This document shows, piece after piece, positions 17,848 through 26,702 of a stretch of DNA of 64,000 nt. Numbering within the stretch: the first letter of the stretch is position 1; each line of letters opens with the position of its first letter. The stretch is from the NCBI RefSeq assembly GCF_009858245.1, contig NZ_VMSB01000001.1:1550001-1614000 (forward strand), given 5' to 3'. The translations under genes and the position numbers were made by a program. Under the pieces are notes generated by a model. That model ran no database searches, was not told where the DNA came from, and saw only the letters and a program-made list of their open reading frames with translations. Source of the stretch: Ornithinibacter aureus. GTDB taxonomy: Bacteria > Actinomycetota > Actinomycetes > Actinomycetales > Dermatophilaceae.

Positions 17848-18716
17848 TGGGCTTCGGGGGGTCCTTCGAGCTGTTCCGCGGGCAGTTCTCGACGTGATCG
17901 TGCCATGTCGGCGCGGCTGGCGAGGTCGGCATCCGCGGGGTACACCACCTCCTCGAGGGACAGCCCGTGCGCGGGCATCACCCGAACCCGCGGGTCTCGC
18001 GCTCCCCCGGCGAGCACCGCGGCGGGCACCCCGACGTCGAGCCGGCCCTCACCCACCGGAACCACGGCCCCGACGAGCGCCCGCACCATGCTGTGGCAGA
18101 AGGCGTCCGCCACCACCGAGCCGGCGATGACACCGTCGGCACCGCGCTCCCACCGGTAGTCCAGCAGGGTGCGAACCGTGGACGCCCCCTCCCGGCGACG
18201 ACAGAAGGCCGCGAAGTCGTGCAGGCCGAGCAGCGACCCGGCGGCCCGGTCCATGCGCTCCACGTCGAGCGGGCCGCGCACGAGCACGGTGTCGTGGCGT
18301 CGCAGCGGGTCCATCCGAGCCGCGTCGTCCCACACCCGGTAGAGGTAGCGGCGGCGTAGCGCGGAGAACCGGGCATCGAAGCCGTCGGGAGCGCGGGTCA
18401 CGCTCCGGATCGCGATGTCGGGGGGCAGGATGCCGCGCAGCCGGCTCGCGGCCGCCTCCTCCGCAGGGCGGGCGGACCGCCCCCGGACGGCATCCCAGAC
18501 CTCCTCCTCGACGTCCGCGTGGGCGACCTGGCCGCGCGCGTGCACCCCGGCATCCGTGCGTCCGGCGACGACGAGGCGCACCGGCTCGGCGCTGCGCAGG
18601 ATCGTCGTGAGCGCCTCGGCGAGCGTCCCCTCCACGGTGCGCCGACCCGGCTGGGCCGCCCAGCCGGAAAACGCCGTCCCGTCGTAGGACAGGTCGATCC
18701 GGATCCGCAGGGTCAC
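17844..18716 (-). CDS. truA: tRNA pseudouridine synthase A
   Basis: A 290-residue enzyme making pseudouridine at positions 38-40 of tRNA anticodon stems. The N-terminal DLSYDGTAFSGWAAQPGRRTVEG and the catalytic motif VVAGRTDAGVHARGQVAH (Asp55) are intact. It starts with GTG at 18716 and lies downstream of rplQ, the standard actinobacterial order. A hairpin (rplQ terminator) and a 12-base inverted repeat separate the two genes. Confidence 0.96.
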   Translation of the reverse strand: MTLRIRIDLSYDGTAFSGWAAQPGRRTVEGTLAEALTTILRSAEPVRLVVAGRTDAGVHARGQVAHADVEEEVWDAVRGRSARPAEEAAASRLRGILPPDIAIRSVTRAPDGFDARFSALRRRYLYRVWDDAARMDPLRRHDTVLVRGPLDVERMDRAAGSLLGLHDFAAFCRRREGASTVRTLLDYRWERGADGVIAGSVVADAFCHSMVRALVGAVVPVGEGRLDVGVPAAVLAGGARDPRVRVMPAHGLSLEEVVYPADADLASRADMARSRRELPAEQLEGPPEAQ

Positions 18717-18767
18717 CGCGCCAGCGTAGTCCGCGTGGCGCCGGGACGACGCCCGCCACCCCTTCCC

Positions 18768-18838
18768 GACCTTTCCTGCGAGATGCCGGGCAACACGCCG
18801 CTGATGATTGTTACGAGCGGGCGCCTGCAGGAAAGGTC
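18768..18838. repeat. 12-base inverted repeat in the rplQ-truA gap
   Basis: GACCTTTCCTGC at 18768-18779 is exactly complementary to GCAGGAAAGGTC at 18827-18838. The 47-base spacer contains a TAACAA, read on the minus strand, that could be a -10 box for truA. Possible operator or RNA structure; function unknown. Confidence 0.5.
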
Positions 18839-18848
18839 AGGGACACCG

Positions 18849-18883
18849 GAACGGCCCCCTCCCGCTGTGGGAGAGGGCCGTTC
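18849..18883 (-). terminator. rplQ terminator
   Basis: A hairpin of GAACGGCCC and GGGCCGTTC with inner CTCCC/GGGAG pairing lies 41 bases after the rplQ stop. A CGGCATCC word abuts it. Confidence 0.75.
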
Positions 18884-18923
18884 ACGGCATCCGGCGTCAC
18901 CGCCGGCTGGTCGATCAGGGCGA

Positions 18924-19676
18924 TCAGGCCTCGTCGACGTCCTGCTTGTCGGCGCCACCGGCCGGCTTGAAGCCAGCGGCCTCAGCGGCGTCGGCGTCCT
19001 TGAACCAGAACTCGGCGATCGTCTGGTCGTACCACTGCGAACCCTCGACGTGGTACAGCCCGGAGTCGGCGTTGCCCTTGACGGTGTAGCCGTCGGGGCC
19101 GGTGCCGTCCTCGCCTGCAGCCTCTGCGCCCTCGGGGAGGGACACGGCCGCCGCCGGCGCGGATGCCGGGGTGTCGGTCGCGTTGTCGTCGAGGGTCAGT
19201 TCGGCGACGTCCTCGGCCTTCGCGGAGTCAGCCTTCTTGGCGTCGTCCTTCTTGGCGGAGTCCTTGGCCGCACGCTTGGTGGCAGCCTCTGCCTCCTTGA
19301 CGGTGGCCTTCTTGGCGACGGGCTCGCGAACGAGCTCGATGACCGCCATGGGGGCGTTGTCACCCTTGCGGGCGCCGATCTTGGTGATGCGGGTGTAGCC
19401 GCCGTTGCGCTCGGCCATGTCGGGACCGATCTCGACGAAGAGACGGTGCACGACACCCTTGTCGCGGATGACCGTCATCACCCGGCGACGGGCGTGGAGG
19501 TCACCACGCTTGGCGAAGGTGATGAGGCGCTCGGCGAGGGGGCGCAGGCGCTTGGCCTTGGCTTCGGTCGTGGTGATGGAGTCGTGCTCGAAGAGCGAGG
19601 TCGCGAGGTTCGCGAGGATGAGCCGCTCGTGAGCGGGACCGCCTCCGAGACGGGGACCCTTGGTGGGGGTGGGCAT
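18924..19676 (-). CDS. rplQ: 50S ribosomal protein L17 with long C-terminal extension
   Basis: A 250-residue L17; bacterial L17 is usually about 120 residues. Residues 1-120 are the ribosomal core ([20 protein letters not shown] to [12 protein letters not shown]). A Lys/Ala/Asp-rich linker follows, and then a compact domain at about residues 195-240 with the pattern [40 protein letters not shown]. Similar tails are usual in actinobacterial L17; the function of the tail domain is not known to me. Last gene of the infA-rplQ group. Confidence 0.95.
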   Translation of the reverse strand: MPTPTKGPRLGGGPAHERLILANLATSLFEHDSITTTEAKAKRLRPLAERLITFAKRGDLHARRRVMTVIRDKGVVHRLFVEIGPDMAERNGGYTRITKIGARKGDNAPMAVIELVREPVAKKATVKEAEAATKRAAKDSAKKDDAKKADSAKAEDVAELTLDDNATDTPASAPAAAVSLPEGAEAAGEDGTGPDGYTVKGNADSGLYHVEGSQWYDQTIAEFWFKDADAAEAAGFKPAGGADKQDVDEA

Positions 19677-19714
19677 TGCTGTTCTCCTTGGTCAGTACGC
19701 CGGGGAAGGCGTGG

Positions 19715-20749
19715 TCAGAGCTGCTCGTCCTCGGCGTACGCCGCGTCGTCCTCGCCCTCACCGAAGGTGAAGTCGTCGTACCGGTCGGCGATGAGGCTGG
19801 GGTCGAATCCGGGGGGGCTGTCCTTGAGGGCCAGGCCCATGCCGTCGAGCTTGGCCTTGACCTCGTCGATCGACTTCGCACCGAAGTTGCGGATGTCGAG
19901 CAGGTCGGCCTCGCTGCGCCCCACGAGCTCACCCACGGTGTGGATGCCCTCACGCTTGAGGCAGTTGTAGGACCGCACCGTGAGGTCGAGGTCCTCGATC
20001 GGCAGGGCCAGGTCGGCGGCGAGCGCGGCGTCGGTCGGCGAGGGGCCCATGTCGATGCCCTCGGCCTCGACGTTGAGCTCACGGGCCAGGCCGAAGAGCT
20101 CGACGAGGGTCTTGCCGGCGGACGCGAGCGCGTCGCGCGGAGCCATCGAGTTCTTGGTCTCGACGTCGACGACCAGGCGGTCGAAGTCGGTGCGCTGCTC
20201 GACACGGGTGGCCTCGACCTTGTAGGTCACGGTCAGGACCGGCGAGTAGATGGAGTCGATCGGGATACGACCGATCTCCTGGTCGCCCGACTTGTTCTGC
20301 TGCGCCGAGACGTAGCCGCGACCGCGCTCGACGGTGAGCTCCATCTCGACGGTGCCCTTGTCGTTCAGGGTCGCGATGTGCAGGTCGGCGTTGTGGATCT
20401 CGACACCGGCCGGGGGCGCGATGTCAGCTGCGGTGACGGCGCCTGCGCCCTGCTTGCGCAGGTACATCACGACGGGCTCGTCGTGCTCGCTGGAGACGAC
20501 CAGGCCCTTGACGTTGAGGATGATCTCGGTGACGTCCTCCTTGACCCCGGGGATCGTGGAGAACTCGTGGAGCACACCGTCGATGCGGATGCTCGTGACC
20601 GCGGCACCCGGGATGCTCGAGAGCAGGGTGCGACGCAGGGAGTTGCCGAGCGTGTAGCCGAAGCCGGGCTCGAGGGGCTCGATGGCGAAACGGCTCCGGT
20701 TCTCGGAGACGACGTCCTCGGAGAGGACGGGACGCTGTGCGATGAGCAC
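19715..20749 (-). CDS. rpoA: RNA polymerase alpha subunit
   Basis: A 344-residue alpha subunit. The N-terminal dimerisation domain has [25 protein letters not shown]. The C-terminal domain has the helix-hairpin-helix region [29 protein letters not shown] that binds UP elements and activators. The start is GTG at 20749, and rpsD lies upstream across a 183-base gap containing a hairpin. Confidence 0.98.
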   Translation of the reverse strand: MLIAQRPVLSEDVVSENRSRFAIEPLEPGFGYTLGNSLRRTLLSSIPGAAVTSIRIDGVLHEFSTIPGVKEDVTEIILNVKGLVVSSEHDEPVVMYLRKQGAGAVTAADIAPPAGVEIHNADLHIATLNDKGTVEMELTVERGRGYVSAQQNKSGDQEIGRIPIDSIYSPVLTVTYKVEATRVEQRTDFDRLVVDVETKNSMAPRDALASAGKTLVELFGLARELNVEAEGIDMGPSPTDAALAADLALPIEDLDLTVRSYNCLKREGIHTVGELVGRSEADLLDIRNFGAKSIDEVKAKLDGMGLALKDSPPGFDPSLIADRYDDFTFGEGEDDAAYAEDEQL

Positions 20750-20904
20750 GGTGATTCTTCCTTCCCACGGGCGACCGCTATATGACGCCTCGTGATGCCG
20801 GGCTCAGGGCCCGGCGGCGCAGCACACCTCTTTCCGTGTGCCAGCCACCCCTGCGACCGGGGCCGCCCGCTCACAGTGAGCGGACGGCATCCGGCGCGCG
20901 GGGG

Positions 20905-20931
20905 GATTCCGGGGGGCGGAGCCCCTTGGAG
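20905..20931 (-). terminator. GC-rich hairpin 2 bases after rpsD stop (shared family)
   Basis: TCC-GG-GGGGC, loop GGA, GCCCC-TT-GGA, next to GGGGGATTCC. The same element follows the rpsM and nusG stops. It is inside the operon, so it may attenuate rather than end transcription before rpoA. Confidence 0.6.
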
Positions 20932-20932
20932 G

Positions 20933-21541
20933 TTAGTTCTTGGAGTAGAACTCGACGATGAGCTGCTCGGTGAGCACCGTGTCGATCTGGGCCCGCGTCG
21001 GCAGCTGGTGGATGAGGATCTGCAGCGAGCCCGGGACGACCTGGAGCCAGGCCGGGACGGGACGCTCGCCGTAGGTCTCACGCGCCACCTGCAGGGGGAG
21101 CGTCTCGACCGACTGCTTGCGCACGGTGATGATGTCGTACTGCTCGACCCGGTACGAGGGCACGTCGACGCGCACGCCGTTGACCTCGAAGTGGCCGTGC
21201 GTCACGAGCTGACGCGCCTGGCGGCGGGTGCGGGCCAGGCCCGCGCGGTAGATGACGTTGTCGAGACGGGACTCGAGGATCGTCAGGATGTTCTCACCGG
21301 TCTTGCCGGGGCGGTTCGCCGCTTCCTTGTAGTAGCGGCGGAACTGCTTCTCCATGACGCCGTAGGTGAAGCGAGCCTTCTGCTTCTCCTGCAGCTGGGT
21401 GAGGTATTCCTTCTCCTGGATCCGGCGACGGCCGTGCTGGCCGGGCGGGAAGGGACGCAGGTCGAAGTTCTTGTCGCCGCCGACGAGGTCGGTCTTGAGC
21501 CGGCGCGACTTCTTGGTGATGGGTCCGGTGTAACGGGCCAT
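20933..21541 (-). CDS. rpsD: 30S ribosomal protein S4
   Basis: A 202-residue S4 with the ARYTGPITKKSRRLKTDLVG start and the S4 RNA-binding domain RLDNVIYRAGLARTRRQARQ. There is no N-terminal zinc-cysteine cluster, so it is the zinc-free form. It nucleates 16S rRNA folding. It lies 35 bases downstream of rpsK. Confidence 0.98.
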   Translation of the reverse strand: MARYTGPITKKSRRLKTDLVGGDKNFDLRPFPPGQHGRRRIQEKEYLTQLQEKQKARFTYGVMEKQFRRYYKEAANRPGKTGENILTILESRLDNVIYRAGLARTRRQARQLVTHGHFEVNGVRVDVPSYRVEQYDIITVRKQSVETLPLQVARETYGERPVPAWLQVVPGSLQILIHQLPTRAQIDTVLTEQLIVEFYSKN

Positions 21542-21576
21542 GTCTCTCTCTTACCTTTCGCGAAGTCTCGTGGCGC

Positions 21577-21981
21577 TCAGACGCGGCGGCGCTTGGGCGG
21601 GCGAACACCGTTGTGCGGGCTCGGGGTGACGTCCTGGATCGAACCGACCTCGAGGCCGGCAGCGGTCAGGGAACGGATGGCGGTCTCACGACCGGAACCC
21701 GGGCCCTTGACGAAGACGTCCACCTTGCGCATGCCGTGCTCCATGGCGCGGCGTGCGGCAGCCTCGGCCGCGGTCTGCGCGGCATACGGCGTGGACTTGC
21801 GCGAACCCTTGAAGCCCACCTGGCCGGCAGAGGCCCAGGCGATGACGGCCCCGGTGGGGTCGGTGATCGAGATGATCGTGTTGTTGAACGTGCTCTTGAT
21901 GTGGGCCTGGCCCACTGCGACGTTCTTCTTCTCCTTGCGGCGCACCTTCTTGGCGCCCGCCGTACGGCCCTTGGGAGGCAT
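21577..21981 (-). CDS. rpsK: 30S ribosomal protein S11
   Basis: A 134-residue S11 with a basic N-terminus ([19 protein letters not shown]), the core [20 protein letters not shown] and the C-terminal [18 protein letters not shown]. It is part of the 30S platform and is followed closely by rpsD. Confidence 0.98.
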   Translation of the reverse strand: MPPKGRTAGAKKVRRKEKKNVAVGQAHIKSTFNNTIISITDPTGAVIAWASAGQVGFKGSRKSTPYAAQTAAEAAARRAMEHGMRKVDVFVKGPGSGRETAIRSLTAAGLEVGSIQDVTPSPHNGVRPPKRRRV

Positions 21982-22050
21982 GTGCTCTCTTTCCTACGAA
22001 GTCTTCGGGTTTGGCGCGAGCGCAGCGAGCTCGGCGCAGTACCGGGGGAT

Positions 22051-22071
22051 TCCGGGGGCGGAGCCCCCGGA
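22051..22071 (-). terminator. GC-rich hairpin 2 bases after rpsM stop (shared family)
   Basis: Nine-base arms TCCGGGGGC and GCCCCCGGA with loop GGA, followed on the minus strand by the conserved GGAATCCCCC. It lies between rpsM and rpsK within the operon. Confidence 0.6.
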
Positions 22072-22073
22072 GG

Positions 22074-22451
22074 TCACTTACCGGCCTTCTTCTTGCCGGC
22101 CACGGTGCGCTTGGGGCCCTTGCGGGTACGCGCGTTGGTCTTGGTGCGCTGGCCGCGAACGGGCAGCCCACGACGGTGACGCAGGCCCTCGTAGGACCCG
22201 ATCTCCACCTTGCGGCGGATGTCCGACTGCACCTCACGGCGCAGGTCACCTTCGACCTTGAGGTTGTCGTCGATCCAGTCGCGCAGCTTGACGAGCTCCT
22301 CGTCAACGAGGTCCTTCACGCGGGTGTTCGGGTTGACCCCGGTGGCCGCGAGAGCCTTCTGTGCGCTGGTCCGACCAACTCCGAAGATGTAGGTCAGTGC
22401 GACCTCGACGCGCTTCTCGCGCGGGAGGTCCACTCCAACTAGACGTGCCAT
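22074..22451 (-). CDS. rpsM: 30S ribosomal protein S13
   Basis: A 125-residue S13 starting [19 protein letters not shown], with the conserved [11 protein letters not shown] and the basic C-terminal tail ([16 protein letters not shown]) that contacts P-site tRNA. The ATG at 22451 is preceded by AAAGGAAA at a good distance. The frame is open further upstream but without similarity to the family. It lies 237 bases downstream of rpmJ. Confidence 0.97.
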   Translation of the reverse strand: MARLVGVDLPREKRVEVALTYIFGVGRTSAQKALAATGVNPNTRVKDLVDEELVKLRDWIDDNLKVEGDLRREVQSDIRRKVEIGSYEGLRHRRGLPVRGQRTKTNARTRKGPKRTVAGKKKAGK

Positions 22452-22688
22452 CTGAGGATGGTTTCCTTTTCTGGGTGTCCGGAGGTCTGGCGCAGCCACC
22501 GGTCCGGCCCATCCTGGTCCGGTCCTCGGCCTCCGGGCCGAGGGTGACATCCCGTGCCCACCTGCGAGTTCCAGGTGACCCAGCGGGGGTCGGGTGCTGC
22601 GTGCTTCATCGTGGTGCGTGTGCTCGAAGTCCGGGGACTCGTGCGGCCTCTGTCGAGGCGGTGATGCTGAGGATCAGGGTGACGTGCG

Positions 22689-22802
22689 TCAGCCCTGGCG
22701 CTGCTTGTGGCGCAGGTTCTCGCAGATCACCATGACCCGGCCGTTGCGGCGGATCACCTTGCACTTGTCACAGATCTTCTTGACGCTCGGCTGAACCTTC
22801 AT
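22689..22802 (-). CDS. rpmJ: 50S ribosomal protein L36
   Basis: A 37-residue protein, [18 protein letters not shown] then [19 protein letters not shown], with the zinc ligands Cys-x2-Cys, Cys and His intact. This is the zinc-binding form of L36. It lies 31 bases after infA in the usual infA-rpmJ-rpsM order. Confidence 0.95.
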   Translation of the reverse strand: MKVQPSVKKICDKCKVIRRNGRVMVICENLRHKQRQG

Positions 22803-22833
22803 GTCGCCTTTGCTGTCTTGTCGAGGTGTGGAT

Positions 22834-23055
22834 TTAGCGGTAGCGGAAGACGATGCGGCCGCGGGTCAGGTCGTAGGGGCTGAGCTCCACCACCACGCGG
22901 TCCTCGGGGAGGATCCGGATGTAGTGCTGGCGCATCTTCCCTGAGATGTGCGCGAGAACCTTGTGACCGTTCGTGAGCTCAACCCGAAACGATGCGTTCG
23001 GAAGTGCTTCGACGATCGTTCCCTCGATCTCGATGACGCCGTCCTTCTTGGCCAT
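22834..23055 (-). CDS. infA: Translation initiation factor IF-1
   Basis: A 73-residue OB-fold IF-1 ([47 protein letters not shown] in pieces). It occupies the 30S A site during initiation. It is the first gene of the infA-rplQ transcription unit, about 120 bases downstream of a CGATTT-class promoter. Unlike most actinobacteria, map and adk do not lie directly upstream. Confidence 0.98.
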   Translation of the reverse strand: MAKKDGVIEIEGTIVEALPNASFRVELTNGHKVLAHISGKMRQHYIRILPEDRVVVELSPYDLTRGRIVFRYR

Positions 23056-23174
23056 ACCCTCTCAATCCGCCGTTGGGCGACTCTTTCGTTGAGTCGAACC
23101 GCCCATGGAAATCGGCCTCGTGCTGCTCTCGCAGGCTTGCACCCATGCTCGAACGCACACGTGACCGACGCTCA

Positions 23175-23208
23175 AGACTACGGGAAGGGCGCCCCAAGGG
23201 CGAAATCG
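23175..23208 (-). promoter_or_regulatory. infA promoter of the CGATTT class
   Basis: The minus strand reads GCGATTTCGCC, 18 bases, TAGTCT. The -10 is at 23175-23180 and the -35 at 23199-23204. The GCGATTT word matches the rplM, rpsL and rplJ promoters although the hexamer here is TTCGCC rather than TTGGxx. Confidence 0.6.
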
Positions 23209-23262
23209 CCCGGATGCCGTCCACGTTCGCCTCCCCCGCCACGTCCGCTTCTGGTCGCGGAA

Positions 23263-23299
23263 ACCTGCACCTGCACATGTCCCTGCGCAGGTCTACAGT
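23263..23299 (+). promoter_or_regulatory. Putative leaderless promoter and operator of the vapBC-like pair
   Basis: TACAGT (23294-23299) lies six bases before the ATG at 23306. An inverted repeat ACCTGC (23263-23268) / GCAGGT (23287-23292) just upstream is a plausible autoregulatory site for the antitoxin. Confidence 0.4.
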
Positions 23300-23305
23300 A
23301 GGTCC

Positions 23306-23578
23306 ATGTCCACTCTCGAGCGCCGCCTGCACGTCCTCATCGACCAGGAGCGCCACGCCCGGTTGACGGAGGAGTCCAAGCGCACCGGCCGCTCCGTCGG
23401 CGACATCGTGCGCTCGGCCATCGACCTGCACTTCGACGAGGAGCGTGACCGGGCCCGGCGGGCGGCGGCAGCCCGTTTCCTGCTCGCCACGGCCGACACC
23501 GGCGACGGGCCCGGCGAGACGTGGGACGAGATGCTCGACGCCCGTGCTCGGGACATCGAGGAGATGCTCGAGACATGA
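23306..23578 (+). CDS. Ribbon-helix-helix antitoxin (VapB-like)
   Basis: A 90-residue protein. Residues 1-45 look like a CopG/RHH DNA-binding fold (TLERRLHVLIDQERHARL, TGRSVGDIVRSAIDLHF), and the acidic C-terminal helix (WDEMLDARARDIEEMLE) would mask the toxin. Its TGA overlaps the PIN toxin ATG by four bases, the usual toxin-antitoxin arrangement. It has no Shine-Dalgarno sequence, and a -10-like box lies six bases before the start, so it is probably leaderless. Confidence 0.75.
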   Translation: MSTLERRLHVLIDQERHARLTEESKRTGRSVGDIVRSAIDLHFDEERDRARRAAAARFLLATADTGDGPGETWDEMLDARARDIEEMLET

Positions 23579-23991
23579 GCGCGCCCCTCGCCTTCCTGGA
23601 CACCTCGGTCTTCCTCACTGCCCTGGGCGAGCACCCGAACACATCAGCCTGTCGGGCCCTGCTTCGACGGGCGGCAAACGGCCACCTGTCCATCCACACG
23701 GCCGCCGAGTGCCTCCAGGAAGTGGTCTTCCACAGGATGCGTGTGGGTCCCCGCGCGCCGGCGGTCGCCCACCTTCGAGCGATCCGAGACCTGTGCGTGG
23801 TTCACCCGATGGACGACCTCGTTCTCGATCGGGCCACGGACCTGTTGGCCTCCACGCAAGCGCGCGGTCGCGATGCGTTCATCGCCGCGACGGCCCTGCT
23901 CGCCGGGTTCGACGCCGTCGTCACCACCGACGACCGCTTCGTCGAGGTGCCCGGTCTGCGCCGCGTCCACCCCCGCGACGTCGCTGCCTGA
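23575..23991 (+). CDS. PIN domain toxin (VapC-like ribonuclease)
   Basis: A 138-residue PIN-domain protein. The acidic metal site is D9 (FLDTSVF), E45 (AAECLQEV), D100 (GRDAFIAAT) and D119/D120 (TTDDRF), all retained, so it should be an active Mg-dependent RNase, probably cutting tRNA or rRNA as other VapC toxins do. The ATG at 23575 overlaps the antitoxin stop. The pair lies divergent from infA, at the edge of the accessory interval. Confidence 0.85.
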   Translation: MSAPLAFLDTSVFLTALGEHPNTSACRALLRRAANGHLSIHTAAECLQEVVFHRMRVGPRAPAVAHLRAIRDLCVVHPMDDLVLDRATDLLASTQARGRDAFIAATALLAGFDAVVTTDDRFVEVPGLRRVHPRDVAA

Positions 23992-24031
23992 CGGGCACGC
24001 CAACCATTCAGGACGCGGCGGCGGTGACGCA

Positions 24032-24037
24032 TAGGGT
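24032..24037 (+). promoter_or_regulatory. -10 box of a leaderless promoter for the amidotransferase-CPBP gene
   Basis: TAGGGT lies exactly six bases before the GTG start at 24044, with no ribosome site between. This is the geometry of leaderless actinobacterial transcripts. Confidence 0.5.
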
Positions 24038-24043
24038 GACCGG

Positions 24044-25675
24044 GTGAGTGTGCGCATCGCCATCATCGGCGACCTCAACCCGTCCTCCGCCAGCCACCAG
24101 GAGCTCGAGGCCGCGAGGGCCGTGCTCGGCCCCGACGTCGAGACGGTCTGGATCGGCACGACCGACCCCCGCATCGACCGCCTCGCCGAGATGGGGCTAG
24201 ACGGGGTCTGGCTCGCTCCCGGTTCCCCCTATGCCGACGACGCCGCAGTGCTGCGAGCGATCCGCTGGGCGCGTGAGCACGGCATCCCCTTCCTCGGCAC
24301 GTGCGGCGGGTTGCAGTACGCGGTCATCGAGTTCTCCCGCACCGTGCTGGGCTGGCACGCGACCCATGCCGAGGTCGACGGCGTCGGGGCGACCAACGCC
24401 GTGGCTCCGCTCGCGTGCAGCCTGCAGGGCCAGGAGCGCACGGTCACTCCCGTCCCCGGCACCCGCTTCGCGAACCTCGTCGGCGGGCAGCCGTTCGTCG
24501 GCGTGCACTACTGCGACTACGGGCCCACCGAGGAGACCGTTCGGGCGCTCACCCAGCACGGCTGGGTCGTCGAGGCCACCGCACCCGACGCACCCGTCGA
24601 GGTGCTCAGCCTGTGGAACCACCCCTTCTTCGTCCTCTCGTTGTTCCAGCCGCAGATCGGCGCGCTCACCGGTCGTTCGCCGCATCCCCTGCTGTTCGCG
24701 TTCGTCGACGTCGCCCGTCAGCACGCGCGCGAGCGGGAGTGGGCGGACGCCGTGAGCGGGCAGCAACGCGCTCTCGCCGCGGCCGAGGCCGAGCCCCGCC
24801 CGTACGTGCACCAGATGCGCGGCCCGCGCCACCGCTGGTGGCGCCCCCTGCTGGCCGGCCTCGTCGGCATCGTCAGCCTGATCGTCATGGGGCTCGTGCT
24901 CACGGCGGTCTTCTGGGCGGCGGGGTGGACGATGCCCTTGACCGTCGATGACCTGGCGACCGACCCGTGGGGCACCCTCTACGGCAACCTCGGCCTCGCC
25001 CTGCTGATCCCGGCGACGATGCTGGCCCTGTGGGTGGGACACCGCCGCAGCCCAGGTCGGGTGTTCTCGGTGGCGGGCCGCTTCCGGTGGGGGTGGGCGA
25101 TGTGGTGCACAGCGGTGGTGCTGCCGATCTGGGCGCTCTATCTGGGGGCGTCGTGGGTGATCTTCGGCCAGGAGAACCTCGGCCGGGCCGACCAGTGGGT
25201 CGGGCTCGTCGCCGTCACCCTGCTCACCACCCCCCTGCAGGCTGCCGGGGAGGAGGTCGCCTTCCGCGGTGGGCTGGTGCAGAGCATCGGGTCGTGGTTC
25301 CGCTCCCCCGTGGTCGCCCTCGCCGTCACGACCGTGCTGTCGACGGCGGCCTTCGCCCTGGCGCACGGGTCGCTCGACCCGTGGATCCTGCTCGAGCTCG
25401 GGTCGCTGGCCTTCTTCGGCTGCTACCTGGCGTGGCGCACCGGCGGGCTCGAAGCCGTCATCGTCATCCACGTCATCAACAACATCCTCATCATGGTCAC
25501 CGGGTCGCTGTTCGGTGGCTTGGCGGAGTCCTACGTCGACGGGACCAGCGAGGGTTCGCCGGTCTCGGCCGTGCTCAACCTCGTCGTCACCGCGGCGACG
25601 ACGGCGGTGCTGGTGTGGCTCGCTCGGCGTCGCGGCATCGCCCCCGCAGGGTGGCTCACTCCCGCTCGCGGCTGA
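24044..25675 (+). CDS. Amidotransferase-like domain fused to a CPBP membrane protease
   Basis: A 543-residue two-domain protein. Residues 1-235 resemble the glutaminase region of CTP synthase (IAIIGDLNPSSASHQELEAA; nucleophile elbow FLGTCGGLQYAV, C87). At the position of the CTP synthase FHPEF motif this protein reads FQPQ (Q202, Q204), so the catalytic His and Glu are missing and glutaminase activity is unlikely. Residues 260-540 are hydrophobic with about 7-8 segments and carry the CPBP/Abi intramembrane protease motifs: GEEVAFRGG (E403, E404, R408), ALAHGS and HVINN. The second half should be an active glutamic-type membrane protease. The fusion is unusual; its substrate is unknown. Confidence 0.8.
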   Translation: MSVRIAIIGDLNPSSASHQELEAARAVLGPDVETVWIGTTDPRIDRLAEMGLDGVWLAPGSPYADDAAVLRAIRWAREHGIPFLGTCGGLQYAVIEFSRTVLGWHATHAEVDGVGATNAVAPLACSLQGQERTVTPVPGTRFANLVGGQPFVGVHYCDYGPTEETVRALTQHGWVVEATAPDAPVEVLSLWNHPFFVLSLFQPQIGALTGRSPHPLLFAFVDVARQHAREREWADAVSGQQRALAAAEAEPRPYVHQMRGPRHRWWRPLLAGLVGIVSLIVMGLVLTAVFWAAGWTMPLTVDDLATDPWGTLYGNLGLALLIPATMLALWVGHRRSPGRVFSVAGRFRWGWAMWCTAVVLPIWALYLGASWVIFGQENLGRADQWVGLVAVTLLTTPLQAAGEEVAFRGGLVQSIGSWFRSPVVALAVTTVLSTAAFALAHGSLDPWILLELGSLAFFGCYLAWRTGGLEAVIVIHVINNILIMVTGSLFGGLAESYVDGTSEGSPVSAVLNLVVTAATTAVLVWLARRRGIAPAGWLTPARG

Positions 25676-25687
25676 GAGCGAAGCGAG

Positions 25688-26692
25688 TCAGTCCCGGTCC
25701 ACTCGCAGGTCGGCCGTGAGGAGCTCGAGGATTCGTGCACCGCCGTCGACCGCGCTCAGGTCGCCGGCGCGCACGGCCTGCTCGATCTGCTCACGCTGCG
25801 CGTGAACCGACGGCGTCTGTCGCGCCAGGTCCTGCAGGTGGGCGTCCACCATCGCCCACATCCAGTCCTGCTGCTGCTGCGCGCGCCGCGCCTCCAGCGA
25901 TCCTTCGGACTCCAGGTGGGCCCGGTGCCCGAGCACCGCCTCCCACACCTCGTCGAGCCCGGCGCCGGTCAGGGCCGAGCAGGTCAGCACCGGGGGTCGT
26001 CGAGTGGCAGCGCCCGGCATCATCAGTCGCATCGCCCCGGCGAGCTCGCGAGCGGCCACCCGCGCCGGCCCCTCGCCGTCGCCGTCGGCCTTGTTCACGG
26101 CGATGACGTCGGCCAGTTCGAGGATGCCGCGCTTGATGCCTTGCAACTGGTCGCCAGCCCGCGCCAGGGTCAGCAGCAGGAACGTGTCGACCATCTCCGA
26201 GACGGCGATCTCGTTCTGCCCCACCCCCACCGTCTCGACGATGATGACGTCGTAGCCGGCAGCCTCGAGCACGAGCATCGACTCGCGCGTCGCCCGGGCC
26301 ACTCCGCCGAGGTGGCGCCCCGACGGGCTGGGCCGCACGAACGCGCCCTCGCGTGACGCGAAGGCCGCCATCCTCGTGCGGTCACCGAGGATCGATCCGC
26401 CCGTACGGCGGCTCGAGGGGTCGACCGCGACGACGGCGACGCGGTTGCCGCGGTCGAGCAGACGGCATCCCATGGCGTCGATGAAGGTCGACTTCCCGGC
26501 CCCGGGTACGCCGCTGATGCCGACGCGAACCGCCGACCCGGTGGATGCCGTGAGCTCGCGGATCAGCGCGCCGGCGGCCTCGCGGTGGTCGGCACGGGTG
26601 GACTCCACCAGCGTGATCGCCCGGGCGATGTGCGCCCGCGACCCCGAGCGGACCGCCTCCGCGAGCGCGGCGACGTCGACTGCAGTGGGCAC
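25688..26692 (-). CDS. meaB: Methylmalonyl-CoA mutase-associated GTPase
   Basis: A 334-residue G3E-family GTPase that guards and reloads adenosylcobalamin in methylmalonyl-CoA mutase. Walker A GVPGAGKST, the ETVGVGQNE switch, and NKADG for guanine specificity are present. The GTG at 26692, ten bases after the mutase stop, is the best start; the frame is open further upstream only as a shadow inside mutB. It is the last gene of the mutA-mutB-meaB operon and ends 12 bases from the convergent CPBP-fusion gene. Confidence 0.94.
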   Translation of the reverse strand: MPTAVDVAALAEAVRSGSRAHIARAITLVESTRADHREAAGALIRELTASTGSAVRVGISGVPGAGKSTFIDAMGCRLLDRGNRVAVVAVDPSSRRTGGSILGDRTRMAAFASREGAFVRPSPSGRHLGGVARATRESMLVLEAAGYDVIIVETVGVGQNEIAVSEMVDTFLLLTLARAGDQLQGIKRGILELADVIAVNKADGDGEGPARVAARELAGAMRLMMPGAATRRPPVLTCSALTGAGLDEVWEAVLGHRAHLESEGSLEARRAQQQQDWMWAMVDAHLQDLARQTPSVHAQREQIEQAVRAGDLSAVDGGARILELLTADLRVDRD

Positions 26693-26702
26693 GCCCGCGA
26701 GC

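Noticed and set aside
22452-22688. A possible small gene in the 237-base rpmJ-rpsM gap
   Set aside because: No frame with a plausible start, ribosome site and conserved-looking protein; only a CCTCGGCC/GGCCGAGG hairpin is visible.
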